Shown here one piece after another: positions 33,098-43,014 of a DNA stretch of 64,000 bases (its first letter is position 1; the number at the start of each line of letters is the position of its first letter). The notes below the pieces were generated by a model. It saw nothing but the letters and a program-made list of their open reading frames with translations. It did not search any database and was not told the DNA's origin. Made by a program: the position numbers and the translations under genes. The stretch comes from JAAGZL01 sp050290785 (lineage in GTDB: Bacteria; Pseudomonadota; Gammaproteobacteria; Chromatiales; Chromatiaceae), in the NCBI GenBank assembly GCA_050290785.1, contig JBNKIR010000054.1, positions 1-64,000 of the forward strand. The letters run 5' to 3'.

Positions 33098-36000
33098 ATG
33101 CGATTGGAAAAGATAAAACTAGCAGGATTCAAGTCCTTTGTAGACCCAACCACCGTAAACATACCCAGCAACCTGTTCTGTGTTGTTGGTCCGAATGGTT
33201 GTGGAAAGTCGAACATCATTGATGCCGTACGCTGGGTGATGGGCGAAAGCTCCGCCAAGATGCTGCGTGGCGAGTCCATGGCGGATGTCATATTCAACGG
33301 CTCCTCCGGCAGAAAACCGGTGGGTTCGGCCAGTATCGAACTGATATTCGATAACAGTGACGGCGGGGCCGGAGGCCAATATGCCAAATACAGCCAGATA
33401 TCTGTAAAGCGGCAGGTGCACAGAGACGGTCAATCCAACTATATGATGAACGGGGTTCGTTGTAGACGCCGTGACATAACGGACCTGTTCCTTGGTACGG
33501 GTCTGGGACCGCGCAGCTATTCCATCATCGAACAGGGGATGATCTCCCGTCTGATCGAGGCCAAACCGGAGGACCTGCGCGCGTTTCTGGAAGAGGCGGC
33601 AGGCATATCAAAATACAAGGAACGCCGGCGCGAGACCGAGAACCGCATAAAAAGAACAAGAGAAAATCTTAGTAGAATCGATGACTTAAGAGAAGAAGTT
33701 GGAAAACAGCTTCAGCGTCTGAAGAGGCAGTCAGCCACGGCCGAAAGGTACAAGGTGCTGAAGCAAGAGGAGCGACAGATGAAGGCAGAGCTCCTGACCC
33801 TGCGCTGGCGGGAACTGGGCGAGGAGCTTGAGGGCAGAGATAAGAAACTCCTGGAACAGACCACGGCCATGGAGGCCGCCCTGGCCAAGCAGCGCCATCT
33901 TGAGGCGGAGATCGAGAGGGAACGGGAGCAGCATAATGAGGCCAACGATGAGTTCAATGCGGTGCAGGGCCGCTTCTACGCGGTTGGGGCGGAGATCGCC
34001 CGCCTGGAACAGGCCATCAAACACATCGAAGAGGTAAGGCAGCAACAGGAACTTGATCTGGAACAGACCGAGCAGGCCTGGCAGGAGTCCATGGAACACC
34101 AGCAGCAGGATAGTGAACGCCTGAAGGAGATCAGACGCATACTGGAAGATGAGACCCCACAACTGCAGGAGGCGCGTAAGCTTGAACAGACCGCGTCGGA
34201 TAGCCTGGCCCAGGCCGAACAGGAGTTGACTGCATGGCAGAATGAGTGGGATGAGTTCAACCGGCATGCCGCAGAACCTGCTCAGGCCGCCCAGGTGGAG
34301 AGGACCAGGATCAACCAGCTGGAGCAGCAGGAAAAGAACCATCAGGTGCGTCTGCAACGCCTGGAGTCGGAACTGGAACAGCTAAAGGGACAGGAGCAGG
34401 ACCAGGAGATAGCCGGGGTCCAGCAACAAGAGCTGCAATGCAAGGAACAGGTATCAACCCTTCAGGCGCAGCTGGAGCGGTCTGTAGAGCAGATATCGGC
34501 CATGCGCCAAAACAATACCAGACTGCAACAGGATCAGAATGAGATCCTGGCGGAATTACAGAAAATTACCGGTCGCCTATCTTCCCTTGAGACCCTCCAG
34601 GAGGAGGCCTTGGGCAAGAAGGGCGAGGAGACGACCCAGTGGCTGGAGAGACACCAGCTGGACAGCGCCTCAAGACTGGCCGAGAAGATAGAGGTAGAGA
34701 ACGGCTGGCAACGTGCGGTGGAGATGGTGCTTGGGTTTCATCTGCAGGCCATCTGTACAGATGGGATTGAGGGAGTTACATCAGATATAGAGTCATTGCA
34801 GAACGGGATGCTGACCCTTTTCGATATCAGCTCCGGCGACAGAACGGCGCCGGCAGATGGCTCCCTGGCCCAAAAGATCAACTCACCATGGGATCTGAGT
34901 TCACTGCTGTCCGGGGTGAAGGTGGTGGACGATCTGCCCCAGGCCATGACGCTGCGGGCATCACTCGGTCAAGGTGAGTCTGTCATCACTAAGAGTGGTA
35001 TTTGGGTCGGCAGGAACTGGCTGCGCCTGAACCGGGTATCGGAAGAGACCTCCGGTGTGCTCGATCGTGAGCAGGAGATCCGTGACCTGACCGAGGAGAA
35101 AAAGCGTCTGCAGGCCAGGGGCGAAGAGTTAAGTCGGGCTATCGATGATGGTCGGCAGGGTCTGCAGCAGGAAGAGCAGGGCAGAGAGCGGATTCAGGGC
35201 GAGCTGAACCGGGTAAATGCCGTGTTATCTGATATACGCTCCAGACTGAGTGGCTACATGGCCCGTATCGAGCAGCAGAAGAGACGCCATGAGGCCATCT
35301 CCAGAGAGATCCAGGAGCTACATGAGCAACAGAGGAGCGAAAAGGAACAGGTCGAAGAATCCCGCTCCAAGCTACATACTGCGCTAACTGAGATGGAATC
35401 TCTCACGGAGAGGCGTGAGGTACTGATCAAGCGCAGAGACGCCTTGCGCACCCAACATGCGGATATCAGAGATGAGGCCATTGATCTGCGCAGCAAGGCA
35501 CACGCCATTGATTTGCGCATAGAGTCCATGCGTTCATCCCAGGGATCGTTGGAACAGAATCTGGAACGGGTCAGGAGTCAGATCAGCAAGTTGTCTATGC
35601 GCCGTGATGAACTACAGGTTTCAATAAAAGAGAGTCACGGGCCACAGCAACAAAACAAACAGGATCTGGAGCAACAACTGGAGTTGCGGGTAGGTATCGA
35701 GAGGGAGATGCAGGCTGCCCGTAACAAACTGGATGAGATAGATGTAGACCTGCGGAAAAATGAGCAGGGACGGAGCGAGGCGGAGCAGAAGGTGCAGCAG
35801 GAGAGGGAGATCCTGGAGCAGGGGCGTCTGCAGCATCAGGAGGTTCTGGTCCGATTCAAGACCATAGATGAACAGATCAACGAATCCGGATTTGAACGTG
35901 AAGAGTTGATCAGTAATCTGCCGGAGGATGCCGGTATCGAGAAGTGGAAAGAGGAGCTGGAGAAGATGGATCTGCGTATCCGTCGCCTGGGTCCAATCAA

Positions 36001-36601
36001 TCTGGCGGCAATCGACGAATATCAGGAACAGTCTGAACGCAAGGAGTATCTGGATGCGCAGCATGAAGACGTGAGCAAATCCCTGGATACACTGGAAAAC
36101 GCCATCCGTAAGATCGATCGTGAGACCCGCACTAGATTCAAGGAGACCTTCGATAAGGTGAATTCAGGGTTGCAGGAGAAGTTTCCGCGACTGTTCGGCG
36201 GCGGTCACGCCTATCTGCAACTTACCGGCGATGATCTCCTGGATACAGGTGTAACGGTAATGGCCCGTCCTCCCGGCAAGCGCAACTCCAGCATCCACAT
36301 GCTGTCAGGCGGCGAAAAGGCGTTGACCGCAGTCGCCCTGGTATTTGCTATTTTCAGTCTGAATCCATCTCCCTTCTGTATGCTGGATGAGGTGGACGCC
36401 CCGCTGGATGACGCCAATGTGGGTCGCTATTGCGAACTGGTCAAGTCCATGTCGGACAAGGTGCAGTTTATATTCATCACCCATAACAAGATCACCATGG
36501 AGATGGCGAACCACCTCACCGGCGTGACCATGCATGAGGCTGGGGTATCCAGGCTGGTATCTGTCGATCTGGATGAGGCTGCCATGATGGCTGCGAGTTG
36601 A
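33098..36601 (+). CDS. smc: Chromosome segregation protein SMC
   Basis: The 1167-residue ATPase is a full SMC protein. The N-terminal head starts RLEKIKLAGFKSFVDPTT and has Walker A GPNGCGKSN. Two long coiled-coil arms, rich in Glu, Gln and Arg, flank a hinge near residues 500-650. The C-terminal head has the ABC signature LSGGEKALTAVAL from residue 1069 and Walker B FCMLDEVDAPLDDANV. With ScpA and ScpB, also encoded in this window at 48.8-50.5 kb, it forms the SMC-ScpAB complex, the condensin used instead of MukBEF. The smc-zipA-ligA order is conserved in pseudomonads and relatives. Confidence 0.97.
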   Translation: MRLEKIKLAGFKSFVDPTTVNIPSNLFCVVGPNGCGKSNIIDAVRWVMGESSAKMLRGESMADVIFNGSSGRKPVGSASIELIFDNSDGGAGGQYAKYSQISVKRQVHRDGQSNYMMNGVRCRRRDITDLFLGTGLGPRSYSIIEQGMISRLIEAKPEDLRAFLEEAAGISKYKERRRETENRIKRTRENLSRIDDLREEVGKQLQRLKRQSATAERYKVLKQEERQMKAELLTLRWRELGEELEGRDKKLLEQTTAMEAALAKQRHLEAEIEREREQHNEANDEFNAVQGRFYAVGAEIARLEQAIKHIEEVRQQQELDLEQTEQAWQESMEHQQQDSERLKEIRRILEDETPQLQEARKLEQTASDSLAQAEQELTAWQNEWDEFNRHAAEPAQAAQVERTRINQLEQQEKNHQVRLQRLESELEQLKGQEQDQEIAGVQQQELQCKEQVSTLQAQLERSVEQISAMRQNNTRLQQDQNEILAELQKITGRLSSLETLQEEALGKKGEETTQWLERHQLDSASRLAEKIEVENGWQRAVEMVLGFHLQAICTDGIEGVTSDIESLQNGMLTLFDISSGDRTAPADGSLAQKINSPWDLSSLLSGVKVVDDLPQAMTLRASLGQGESVITKSGIWVGRNWLRLNRVSEETSGVLDREQEIRDLTEEKKRLQARGEELSRAIDDGRQGLQQEEQGRERIQGELNRVNAVLSDIRSRLSGYMARIEQQKRRHEAISREIQELHEQQRSEKEQVEESRSKLHTALTEMESLTERREVLIKRRDALRTQHADIRDEAIDLRSKAHAIDLRIESMRSSQGSLEQNLERVRSQISKLSMRRDELQVSIKESHGPQQQNKQDLEQQLELRVGIEREMQAARNKLDEIDVDLRKNEQGRSEAEQKVQQEREILEQGRLQHQEVLVRFKTIDEQINESGFEREELISNLPEDAGIEKWKEELEKMDLRIRRLGPINLAAIDEYQEQSERKEYLDAQHEDVSKSLDTLENAIRKIDRETRTRFKETFDKVNSGLQEKFPRLFGGGHAYLQLTGDDLLDTGVTVMARPPGKRNSSIHMLSGGEKALTAVALVFAIFSLNPSPFCMLDEVDAPLDDANVGRYCELVKSMSDKVQFIFITHNKITMEMANHLTGVTMHEAGVSRLVSVDLDEAAMMAAS

Positions 36602-36740
36602 GTCCTGCCATAATGTGAAAATTTTTGAACCCAGTTGTATAAAACGACACTAATCGTTATTAACAAAAAAGTTGACCGTGGTATGCTTGTGCTGACAGAA
36701 GTCTAACTGGTCTCAATAAAGGTGCTGGGAAAACACATCG

Positions 36741-37688
36741 ATGGAAGCAGACATTCTACGTCTAATCTTGTTCCTGGTCGGGGCCGCTATTATCTTTGGC
36801 ATCTACGCGTTTGATCGTTACAAACGCAATACCCAGGATGAACCTACACGTGACTGGACGCAGCACCCACTGGACGAGCGCAGAGAGCACATAGAGCCGC
36901 GCTGGGATAGCATCTATGGATCAGATGATGCTGTGGATGAGGAAGAAGAGGAAGACGAAGACGATTCCGTATTTCTCGGTGTGGATGATCCCGATGCCGA
37001 GGAAGAAGATGAAGATGAAGACGACCTATACTCGGAAGATGATGAAGACGAGTATGACGATGTATCAGGCGAGATGGATGAGGCCATAGATAGTGAGTTG
37101 GAGCATCTGGAAGAGATCATTCACGAAGAGCATCTGCATCCCCCCAAACACAGGATCGACTCCAAACCGGATATGCCCAAGGAGCAGATGTCCATATCCT
37201 TTCTGACCAGGGATTTTCGCAAAGAAAAACCCAGGGACGACGAACCGGAACTGCCAACTAAGATCATTCAGTTGAATATAGTCCCCCACAACGGTGTGTT
37301 TTATGGGGATGATATCCAATTCGTGGCGCATGAGGTTGGGCTGGAGCCGGGAGATATGCACATATTTCACAGCTACGGAGACGATCCAAATAAACCACAT
37401 CCCGTCTTCAGTATGGCATCTATGGTAGAGCCAGGGACATTTCCCGTGGATGATATGGATAATTTTTCCACCCCTGGCCTGACACTATTTACCCAACTGC
37501 CGGGACCAAAAGATGGTCTTACCGTCTTTACCGAGATGCTCCATGCCGCAGAACAGCTGGCAAACAAGCTGGAAGGTGAGTTGCGCGATGAATCCCACAG
37601 CGCACTGACCAAGCAGACCATAAGTCACATGCGCGAAGATATTCAGGAATATCACCGTCAGATCCAACTTGTCCGCAGTAAGCGATGA
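36741..37688 (+). CDS. zipA: Cell division protein ZipA
   Basis: The 315-residue protein has an N-terminal transmembrane helix (LRLILFLVGAAIIFGIYAF) with a short periplasmic N-terminus. A very acidic linker (about 50-140, runs of Glu and Asp such as DEEEEEDEDDS) follows in place of the usual Pro/Gln-rich linker. The C-terminal FtsZ-binding domain includes IQLNIVPHNGVFYGDDIQ and LTLFTQLPGPKDGLTVF. ZipA tethers FtsZ polymers to the membrane at the division site. The gene overlaps ligA by 4 nt. Confidence 0.93.
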   Translation: MEADILRLILFLVGAAIIFGIYAFDRYKRNTQDEPTRDWTQHPLDERREHIEPRWDSIYGSDDAVDEEEEEDEDDSVFLGVDDPDAEEEDEDEDDLYSEDDEDEYDDVSGEMDEAIDSELEHLEEIIHEEHLHPPKHRIDSKPDMPKEQMSISFLTRDFRKEKPRDDEPELPTKIIQLNIVPHNGVFYGDDIQFVAHEVGLEPGDMHIFHSYGDDPNKPHPVFSMASMVEPGTFPVDDMDNFSTPGLTLFTQLPGPKDGLTVFTEMLHAAEQLANKLEGELRDESHSALTKQTISHMREDIQEYHRQIQLVRSKR

Positions 37689-39709
37689 ATAGAGAAGGCC
37701 GCGACCGGCAGCGTATCCAACAACTTCGAGACGAGATAAACCGGCACAACTATCTCTACTATGTGCTGGATGATCCCCAGATCCCGGATAGTGAATATGA
37801 CCGCCTGCTGCGGGAACTGCAGGGGCTGGAGGCAGAATACCCGAACCTGATCACCCCGGACTCACCCACCCAGCGGGTAGGCGCCGAACCTCTCAACGCG
37901 TTCTCCGAGGTCAGGCACCGCCTGCCCATGCTCTCGCTGGATAACGCCTTTAGCGATGAGGAGCTGGAAAATTTCGATCGCCGTGTGAGAGAACGCCTGG
38001 GTTTGGATGAGACGATCAAATATTGTGCGGAACCCAAGCTGGACGGCCTGGCGGTAAGTCTGCGTTATGAGTATGGCGTGCTGGTGCAGGCGGCAACCCG
38101 TGGTGACGGCACCCAGGGTGAGGATGTGACCCACAACGTACGTACTATCCAGTCCGTGCCCTTGCGTCTCATTGGCGCAGGCTGGCCGGATGTGCTGGAG
38201 GTGCGGGGTGAGGTGTTTATGCCCAAGGCTGGTTTCGCGCGTTTCAACGAGCAGGCGCGTAAGGCCGGCGAGAAGGAGTTTGTCAATCCGCGCAATGCCG
38301 CGGCCGGCAGTCTGCGCCAGCTTGATCCGAAGATCACTGCGATCCGCCCCCTGGATATGTTCTGCTACGGCTTTGGCGAGATCGCCGGCGGACCGCTGTC
38401 TGATAGCCAGAGCGCAGGCATAGCCATGTTGTCGCAATGGGGACTGCGTACCTCGCCGGAACTCAGGACCCTGGTCGGCATTGAGGAGTGTAAGACATAT
38501 TTTGACCGGATGGTGCAGCGCAGAGATAGTCTTGAATATGACATAGACGGCGTGGTGTTCAAGGTTGATCGCCTGGTGGATCAGGAGAGACTGGGCTTTG
38601 TGGCCCGCAGTCCGCGCTGGGCCATTGCCAGAAAATTTCCGGCCCAGGAGGAGCTGACCACGGTCGAATCGGTAGAGTTTCAGGTGGGGCGCACCGGGGC
38701 CATCACCCCGGTGGCGCGACTCAAACCGGTATTTGTGGGAGGAGTGACGGTCAGCAACGCCACACTGCACAACATGGACGAGGTGGCGAAGAAGGATCTA
38801 CGGGTGGGGGATACGGTATTCGTGCGTCGCGCCGGGGATGTGATCCCGGAGGTGGTGCGGGTGCTGCCGGAGCGACGCAAAGGAGATGTCAAACCGGTAG
38901 AGTTGCCGCGGCACTGTCCTGAGTGTGGATCGGATGTCATCAAGCCGGAGGGCGAGGCGGTAGCCCGTTGCAGCGGTGGACTCTTTTGCTCAGCCCAGCG
39001 CAAAGAGGCGATCAAGCACTTTGCCTCGCGTCGCGCCATGGATATCGAAGGACTGGGCGACAAGCTGGTGGAGTCCATAGTAGACAAGGGGATGGTGCAT
39101 GATCTGGCGGATATCTATAGCCTCAGCCATGAACAGTATGCCGGGCTTGAGCGCATGGGAGATAAGTCAGCACAGAATCTTATTCAGGCCCTGAATAAGA
39201 GCAAGCATGCCACCCTGGCGCGCTTCATCTATGCACTGGGTATTCGGGAAGTGGGGGAGGTGACTGCCTCCGCCCTGGCTGAACATTTCCGTAGTCTGAA
39301 AGCGATCGAACAGGCCAGGGTAGATGAGCTTAGTCAGGTAGAAGGTATCGGCCCGGTCATGGCCGAGCATATCACTGCCTTCTTTCATCAGACCCACAAT
39401 CTTGATGTGATCCAGAAGCTGCTGGATGCAGGGGTGTACTGGGATGAGGTTGACGCACCTGCTGCTGATTCCCAGATCCTAAGCGGCACGAGCTTTGTGA
39501 TCACCGGCACACTGAGTAGACCACGCTCAGAGATAAAAGACGAGTTGCAGGCCATGGGGGCCAAGGTGATCGGCAGTGTATCCAAAAAGACCGACTATCT
39601 GCTGGCCGGTAGCGATGCCGGTTCCAAACTGACTAAGGCGCAAGAGCTTGGGATAACCATCCTGGATGAGGACGGGCTGAAAGATCTGTTGGTCAAGCTT
39701 GGTAAGTAA
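37685..39709 (+). CDS. ligA: NAD-dependent DNA ligase LigA
   Basis: The 674-residue enzyme seals nicks in DNA using NAD. The adenylation site is KLDG with Lys118 (AEPKLDGLAVSLRYE). An OB fold, the zinc finger (CPECGSDV then CSGGLFCSAQ), helix-hairpin-helix repeats, and a C-terminal BRCT domain (LSGTSFVITGTL...MGAKVIGSVSKKTDYLLAG) follow in the standard order. It overlaps zipA by 4 nt and is the last gene of that cluster. Confidence 0.98.
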   Translation: MNREGRDRQRIQQLRDEINRHNYLYYVLDDPQIPDSEYDRLLRELQGLEAEYPNLITPDSPTQRVGAEPLNAFSEVRHRLPMLSLDNAFSDEELENFDRRVRERLGLDETIKYCAEPKLDGLAVSLRYEYGVLVQAATRGDGTQGEDVTHNVRTIQSVPLRLIGAGWPDVLEVRGEVFMPKAGFARFNEQARKAGEKEFVNPRNAAAGSLRQLDPKITAIRPLDMFCYGFGEIAGGPLSDSQSAGIAMLSQWGLRTSPELRTLVGIEECKTYFDRMVQRRDSLEYDIDGVVFKVDRLVDQERLGFVARSPRWAIARKFPAQEELTTVESVEFQVGRTGAITPVARLKPVFVGGVTVSNATLHNMDEVAKKDLRVGDTVFVRRAGDVIPEVVRVLPERRKGDVKPVELPRHCPECGSDVIKPEGEAVARCSGGLFCSAQRKEAIKHFASRRAMDIEGLGDKLVESIVDKGMVHDLADIYSLSHEQYAGLERMGDKSAQNLIQALNKSKHATLARFIYALGIREVGEVTASALAEHFRSLKAIEQARVDELSQVEGIGPVMAEHITAFFHQTHNLDVIQKLLDAGVYWDEVDAPAADSQILSGTSFVITGTLSRPRSEIKDELQAMGAKVIGSVSKKTDYLLAGSDAGSKLTKAQELGITILDEDGLKDLLVKLGK

Positions 39710-39781
39710 CCCGGTTCCAGAATAGAGAGCAGCGCAATCCTGGAAAATGGTTGTATAGAGTTCTCTTGGGCAAGACCAGGG

Positions 39782-40711
39782 TTAACTGGTCTGCCTTCTG
39801 CAGCGACTCAATACAGACAGAAAGCCAAAGGCCGGACCAAACAGCCAGAAGGCCGCAGGTAGCGGGACGGTCCCAACAAATAGTTGATTGTGAAACTCAG
39901 TATTTCCTGAAAATGATTGGGCAATCAGCTGGCCGTCCAATGCCCCCCAGCCACCGGTCACATCGGCCCATGGCGCCAGGATAGAACCCATCATGTTTTT
40001 GCCGCCGTTAAGTCCCATTTCGGTGGCTTCAAAGAAATTGTATATGATGTGAGATGGGTCGATACCGCCTTCCAGGAAGACCATGCCATCTCTGAAGTTT
40101 TGTACAGATCCGCTAACATTTATCAGTACGGTTGAGTCTGCGGGGGCGTTGATGGTTAACCCGATCACGTTGCTTAGATCGCTGCCTAACACGGAAAATA
40201 CGTTCAGTGACTGATCGCCGCTCAGTGTCAAAGAAACGTTCCCACCATCTACGATAGGGGTTGCCGGGGTGAGTCCTGATGTCAGATCTCTCCAGGATGT
40301 CGAAAGATTCTGGAAGTAGGTTTCTGCATCGGTGAAATAGCCCTGATCCGGGGGGGTGGCCACTCCGCCCAGGACATTAAATGAGTATTGGGGATAGCTG
40401 GCGCTAGCCGCATAGATAGTGCCGTTGCCATTGGGACCGACTGATCCGCTACCTGTTGTGGAAAACGTATTGCCGCTTACAAGCCGTGCGCTGCCATCGC
40501 CAATTTCATCGGCAACTGCATAACTACCTGTAAAAGTGACATTGCCCCCTGCCGCCAGATTGCCCTGAGTGTGGCCGCTGCTGCTGTTGAAGCCATGAAA
40601 AACAAAGACATTGTATTCAGCTGCCACACCAAGAGTTGCGGAATGGACCGGCAATGCTACGGTGATCGCTGCGAGACAAATAATTGCTGCAAAGTGGTGC
40701 TTGAAACTCAT
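39782..40711 (-). CDS. Choice-of-anchor A protein with VPLPA/PEP-CTERM tail
   Basis: ATG at 40711 starts a 309-residue exported protein (signal peptide about 1-25, ending VHSA). The N-terminal part EYNVFVFHGFNSSSGHTQGNLAAGGNV is the hallmark of choice-of-anchor A domains, whose surface proteins end in various sorting tails. Here the tail is VPLPAAFWLF, a hydrophobic segment and an RCRRQ basic end, almost the same as in the lamin-tail protein near 26 kb. This implies a shared exosortase elsewhere in the genome. The function is probably in extracellular matrix or biofilm. A TTG three codons upstream could be an alternative start. Confidence 0.85.
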   Translation of the reverse strand: MSFKHHFAAIICLAAITVALPVHSATLGVAAEYNVFVFHGFNSSSGHTQGNLAAGGNVTFTGSYAVADEIGDGSARLVSGNTFSTTGSGSVGPNGNGTIYAASASYPQYSFNVLGGVATPPDQGYFTDAETYFQNLSTSWRDLTSGLTPATPIVDGGNVSLTLSGDQSLNVFSVLGSDLSNVIGLTINAPADSTVLINVSGSVQNFRDGMVFLEGGIDPSHIIYNFFEATEMGLNGGKNMMGSILAPWADVTGGWGALDGQLIAQSFSGNTEFHNQLFVGTVPLPAAFWLFGPAFGFLSVLSRCRRQTS

Positions 40712-40846
40712 CCTGTCCAATATCCTTGAGATATCCTGAATAATGATGGAGGTGATTTTAATGATATTTTCAGCATAATTCTATCTGTTTGGAAATTAGT
40801 CAGATGGCGGGAATGATGGTCCTATGGGGATGTAGTAGTTGGCGAT

Positions 40847-40887
40847 AACAAAAACCCCGAACATGCTGCGCATGGACGGGGTTTTGT
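40847..40887. terminator. Bidirectional terminator after the sulfur-transfer operon
   Basis: Arms AACAAAAACCCCG and CGGGGTTTTGTT pair over 12 bp with one bulged A, around a small inner ATGC/GCAT hairpin. A-rich and T-rich ends flank the stem. It lies 31 bp after the DUF1641 stop on the minus strand. Confidence 0.85.
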
Positions 40888-40917
40888 TTACTTTGCCTCT
40901 ATTCGACTTGGTTCAGG

Positions 40918-41448
40918 TCAATCAACGTTAGCCTGTAGTCGTTTGGAGACTGCCACCATAAAGCGCAGGGCGTTTTGTGTATCTGCCTGGCTAAGGAGGC
41001 TTAGCGATGACATCAGACCACCCGAGCTTGGTGTGCTGGCGATCTCTTCACGGGCCTCAATCAGTGACTCGTGCGTCTGACCGGCCAGCTCTGCGATCTC
41101 CTCATTGGCCATATTGGCGATCATATGTTCGATGAAGACGGCCAGACGCTCCACCATGCCGTCTGTCATGGCGTTGCGTATGGCGTTGATCATATGGATG
41201 GTCTCAAACAGAGAGACCAGTCCACCTGAGCGGTGCAGCATGGTCAACTGGTTGAGAAGTTCATCCAGGGCCGCACGGGTATCGTCGTCATTGAATTTGT
41301 CCAATAGCTCCAGGCCATTGCCCATGGTAGTCACCAGACGTTCCACCATGCCGTCGGTCAGGGCGTCGCTTAGTCCCTTTACTAGCAGATGGGCATCTGA
41401 TGTGCTGGCGCCTTCTATTGGCGTTACGTTGTTTGCGTTGGTAGGCAT
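40918..41448 (-). CDS. DUF1641 protein of the sulfur-transfer operon
   Basis: The 176-residue protein belongs to DUF1641, a helical family of unknown biochemistry. It contains three related amphipathic segments with the phrase (A/T)DGMVERL: ALTDGMVERLVTTMGNG, then NAMTDGMVERLAVFI, which gives an internal repeat. DUF1641 genes commonly sit beside SQR-like flavoproteins, TusA and DsrE-like proteins, as here. It may be a membrane-adapter or regulatory subunit for the flavoprotein, but this is inference. It is the last gene of the operon and has its own GGAGGA site; a terminator follows. Confidence 0.8.
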   Translation of the reverse strand: MPTNANNVTPIEGASTSDAHLLVKGLSDALTDGMVERLVTTMGNGLELLDKFNDDDTRAALDELLNQLTMLHRSGGLVSLFETIHMINAIRNAMTDGMVERLAVFIEHMIANMANEEIAELAGQTHESLIEAREEIASTPSSGGLMSSLSLLSQADTQNALRFMVAVSKRLQANVD

Positions 41449-41460
41449 GGGTCTATCCTC

Positions 41461-42600
41461 CTACAGCAAGCCGCGTGCGGACAGCCAATAGAGCCGGTTA
41501 TAGGCGAGCTTGAACCAATGGATCATCTGTGAAGGCGGTCCAGGATTCGGCGGGGTGGTGTAGTTGAACCACACATAGGTGCCGCTCTTCAACCCGGTCT
41601 CCACAAAGCAGAACACCTTGCCGTCATAGTCGCGCGCCCAGCAACCCTCGGTGATGAGAGAAGAGAGGTTTTCGATCAGTGTATCTGCCTCAAAGTGGGC
41701 GGTGGAACCGGCCTTGGAGATGGGGATATTGGTGGTGTCACCAACCACGAACACGTTGGTAGATCCCTCTCTATGCAGGGTCTTGGTGTTGGTGGGTACC
41801 CATCCGCCGGCACCCAGGTCGGAATCACTGATGACCTGTGAGCCGTTGTGAGGCGGTATGGTGACCAGAAAATCGTAGTCCAGGGTCACACCCTCTTCAG
41901 AGGTGATGGTCTTGGCATTGGGATCTGCCTCTTTGGTGTTGAAGAAGGTCTCGTACTTGATACCGCGCTTCTCCATCTCCGGCAGTGCCCAATGGGCCAC
42001 AGGCTCCAGGGCGTGGATGCGGCCAATGGGGTAGGTGTAGGTGATCTCACACTTATCCAGGATGCCCTTGCTCTCGAAATATTCGTAGAGCATGAAGGTG
42101 ATCTCAAGTGGCGCCACCGGGCATTTGTGTGGGGCGTTTACGTTGACCACCACCTTGCCGCCCTCGAATTCACTGAGTGCAGAGCGCATCTTGCGGGCAC
42201 CATCCAGATCATAGAACCAGTGGGCTGCCTCCTCCAGACCTGGGACGTTCTGCGGCATAATGCGTGATCCGGTTGCCAGCACCAGATAATCGTACTCATG
42301 TACACGGCCGGACTCGGTGGTGACCTTCTGGGCATCAACATCGATATTGGTGGCTGCATCTACATGGAAGACAGCTCTGCGGTCCAGGACCTTACGCTGA
42401 TCACGAAACAGTTCGGATTCACGTATGCGACCGAAAGGCACATACAGTAGTCCGGGTTGATAGAGATGTTTGTCGGTATTGCCCAAAACGGTAATAACCA
42501 CATCGCCGCTGGCCATCTGACTTGAGAGCTTGCGGCATAGTCCGTTGGCCACGATAGTGCCAGACAGGCCGCCTCCTACTATAAGTATGCGTTTTGCCAT
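41461..42600 (-). CDS. Sulfide:quinone oxidoreductase-like flavoprotein
   Basis: The 379-residue protein is an FAD-dependent disulfide oxidoreductase of the SQR/FccB group. The FAD-binding GGGLSG is at residues 9-14 and the second ATGSRIMP and VFVVGDTTNIP segments are typical. Redox cysteines include Cys160 (in HKCPVAP) and Cys331 (in KVFCFVE), which fit two of the three SQR cysteines. The third, near residue 128 in acidophile SQR, is absent. Such SQR-like proteins next to TusA, DsrE and DUF1641 are thought to move sulfane sulfur or electrons, but the true substrate is unproven. The ATG has a strong TTAGGAGGA ribosome-binding site. Confidence 0.85.
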   Translation of the reverse strand: MAKRILIVGGGLSGTIVANGLCRKLSSQMASGDVVITVLGNTDKHLYQPGLLYVPFGRIRESELFRDQRKVLDRRAVFHVDAATNIDVDAQKVTTESGRVHEYDYLVLATGSRIMPQNVPGLEEAAHWFYDLDGARKMRSALSEFEGGKVVVNVNAPHKCPVAPLEITFMLYEYFESKGILDKCEITYTYPIGRIHALEPVAHWALPEMEKRGIKYETFFNTKEADPNAKTITSEEGVTLDYDFLVTIPPHNGSQVISDSDLGAGGWVPTNTKTLHREGSTNVFVVGDTTNIPISKAGSTAHFEADTLIENLSSLITEGCWARDYDGKVFCFVETGLKSGTYVWFNYTTPPNPGPPSQMIHWFKLAYNRLYWLSARGLL

Positions 42601-42733
42601 ATTTTCCTCCTAAGGTTCATATTGCTTCATCGTTAGCAACCGCTTAGCTCCAGATCCTGTCGATTGCTGTAGTTCGGTGTATGCGCAAATCGCGCCACAG
42701 CGAAACTGATGTCACGTTTTCGATCAATTATTA

Positions 42734-42964
42734 TTATTTTGCCTTTCTCACTACCAGTGCTGCGTAGCCGTCATGTTCCACGGTTTCAACATATTCATGT
42801 CCTACCTTGGCTACCCACTCCGGGATATCCTTGATGGACCCTTTGTCGGATGACCACACCTCAATCTCATCTCCGATCTCCGCCAATTTGATTGCAGAGA
42901 TAAGTTCCATCAATGGGCCGGGGCAGAATGAACTGCGGGCGTCTATCGTTTTACGTTCAGACAT
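42734..42964 (-). CDS. tusA: TusA-family sulfur carrier protein
   Basis: The 76-residue protein has the TusA/SirA fold with motif CPGPLMEL, giving the sulfur-carrying Cys14. The second half reads EVWSSDKGSIKDIPEWVAKVGHE, a family landmark. In sulfur oxidisers TusA transfers sulfane sulfur between rhodaneses, DsrE-type proteins and the oxidative machinery. It is the second gene of the operon, between the DsrE-like gene and the SQR-like gene, and has a GGAG site. Because tusA paralogues are common, the gene symbol denotes family rather than orthology to the tRNA-thiolation protein. Confidence 0.9.
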   Translation of the reverse strand: MSERKTIDARSSFCPGPLMELISAIKLAEIGDEIEVWSSDKGSIKDIPEWVAKVGHEYVETVEHDGYAALVVRKAK

Positions 42965-43014
42965 TTTTGTTACTCCAGTTAAACATCGTAAATAAGTGAT
43001 TTTTGATTTTGTGA

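Noticed and set aside
37862..38770. 302-codon open frame opposite ligA
   Set aside because: It lies inside the conserved ligA gene with no start signal or family resemblance.
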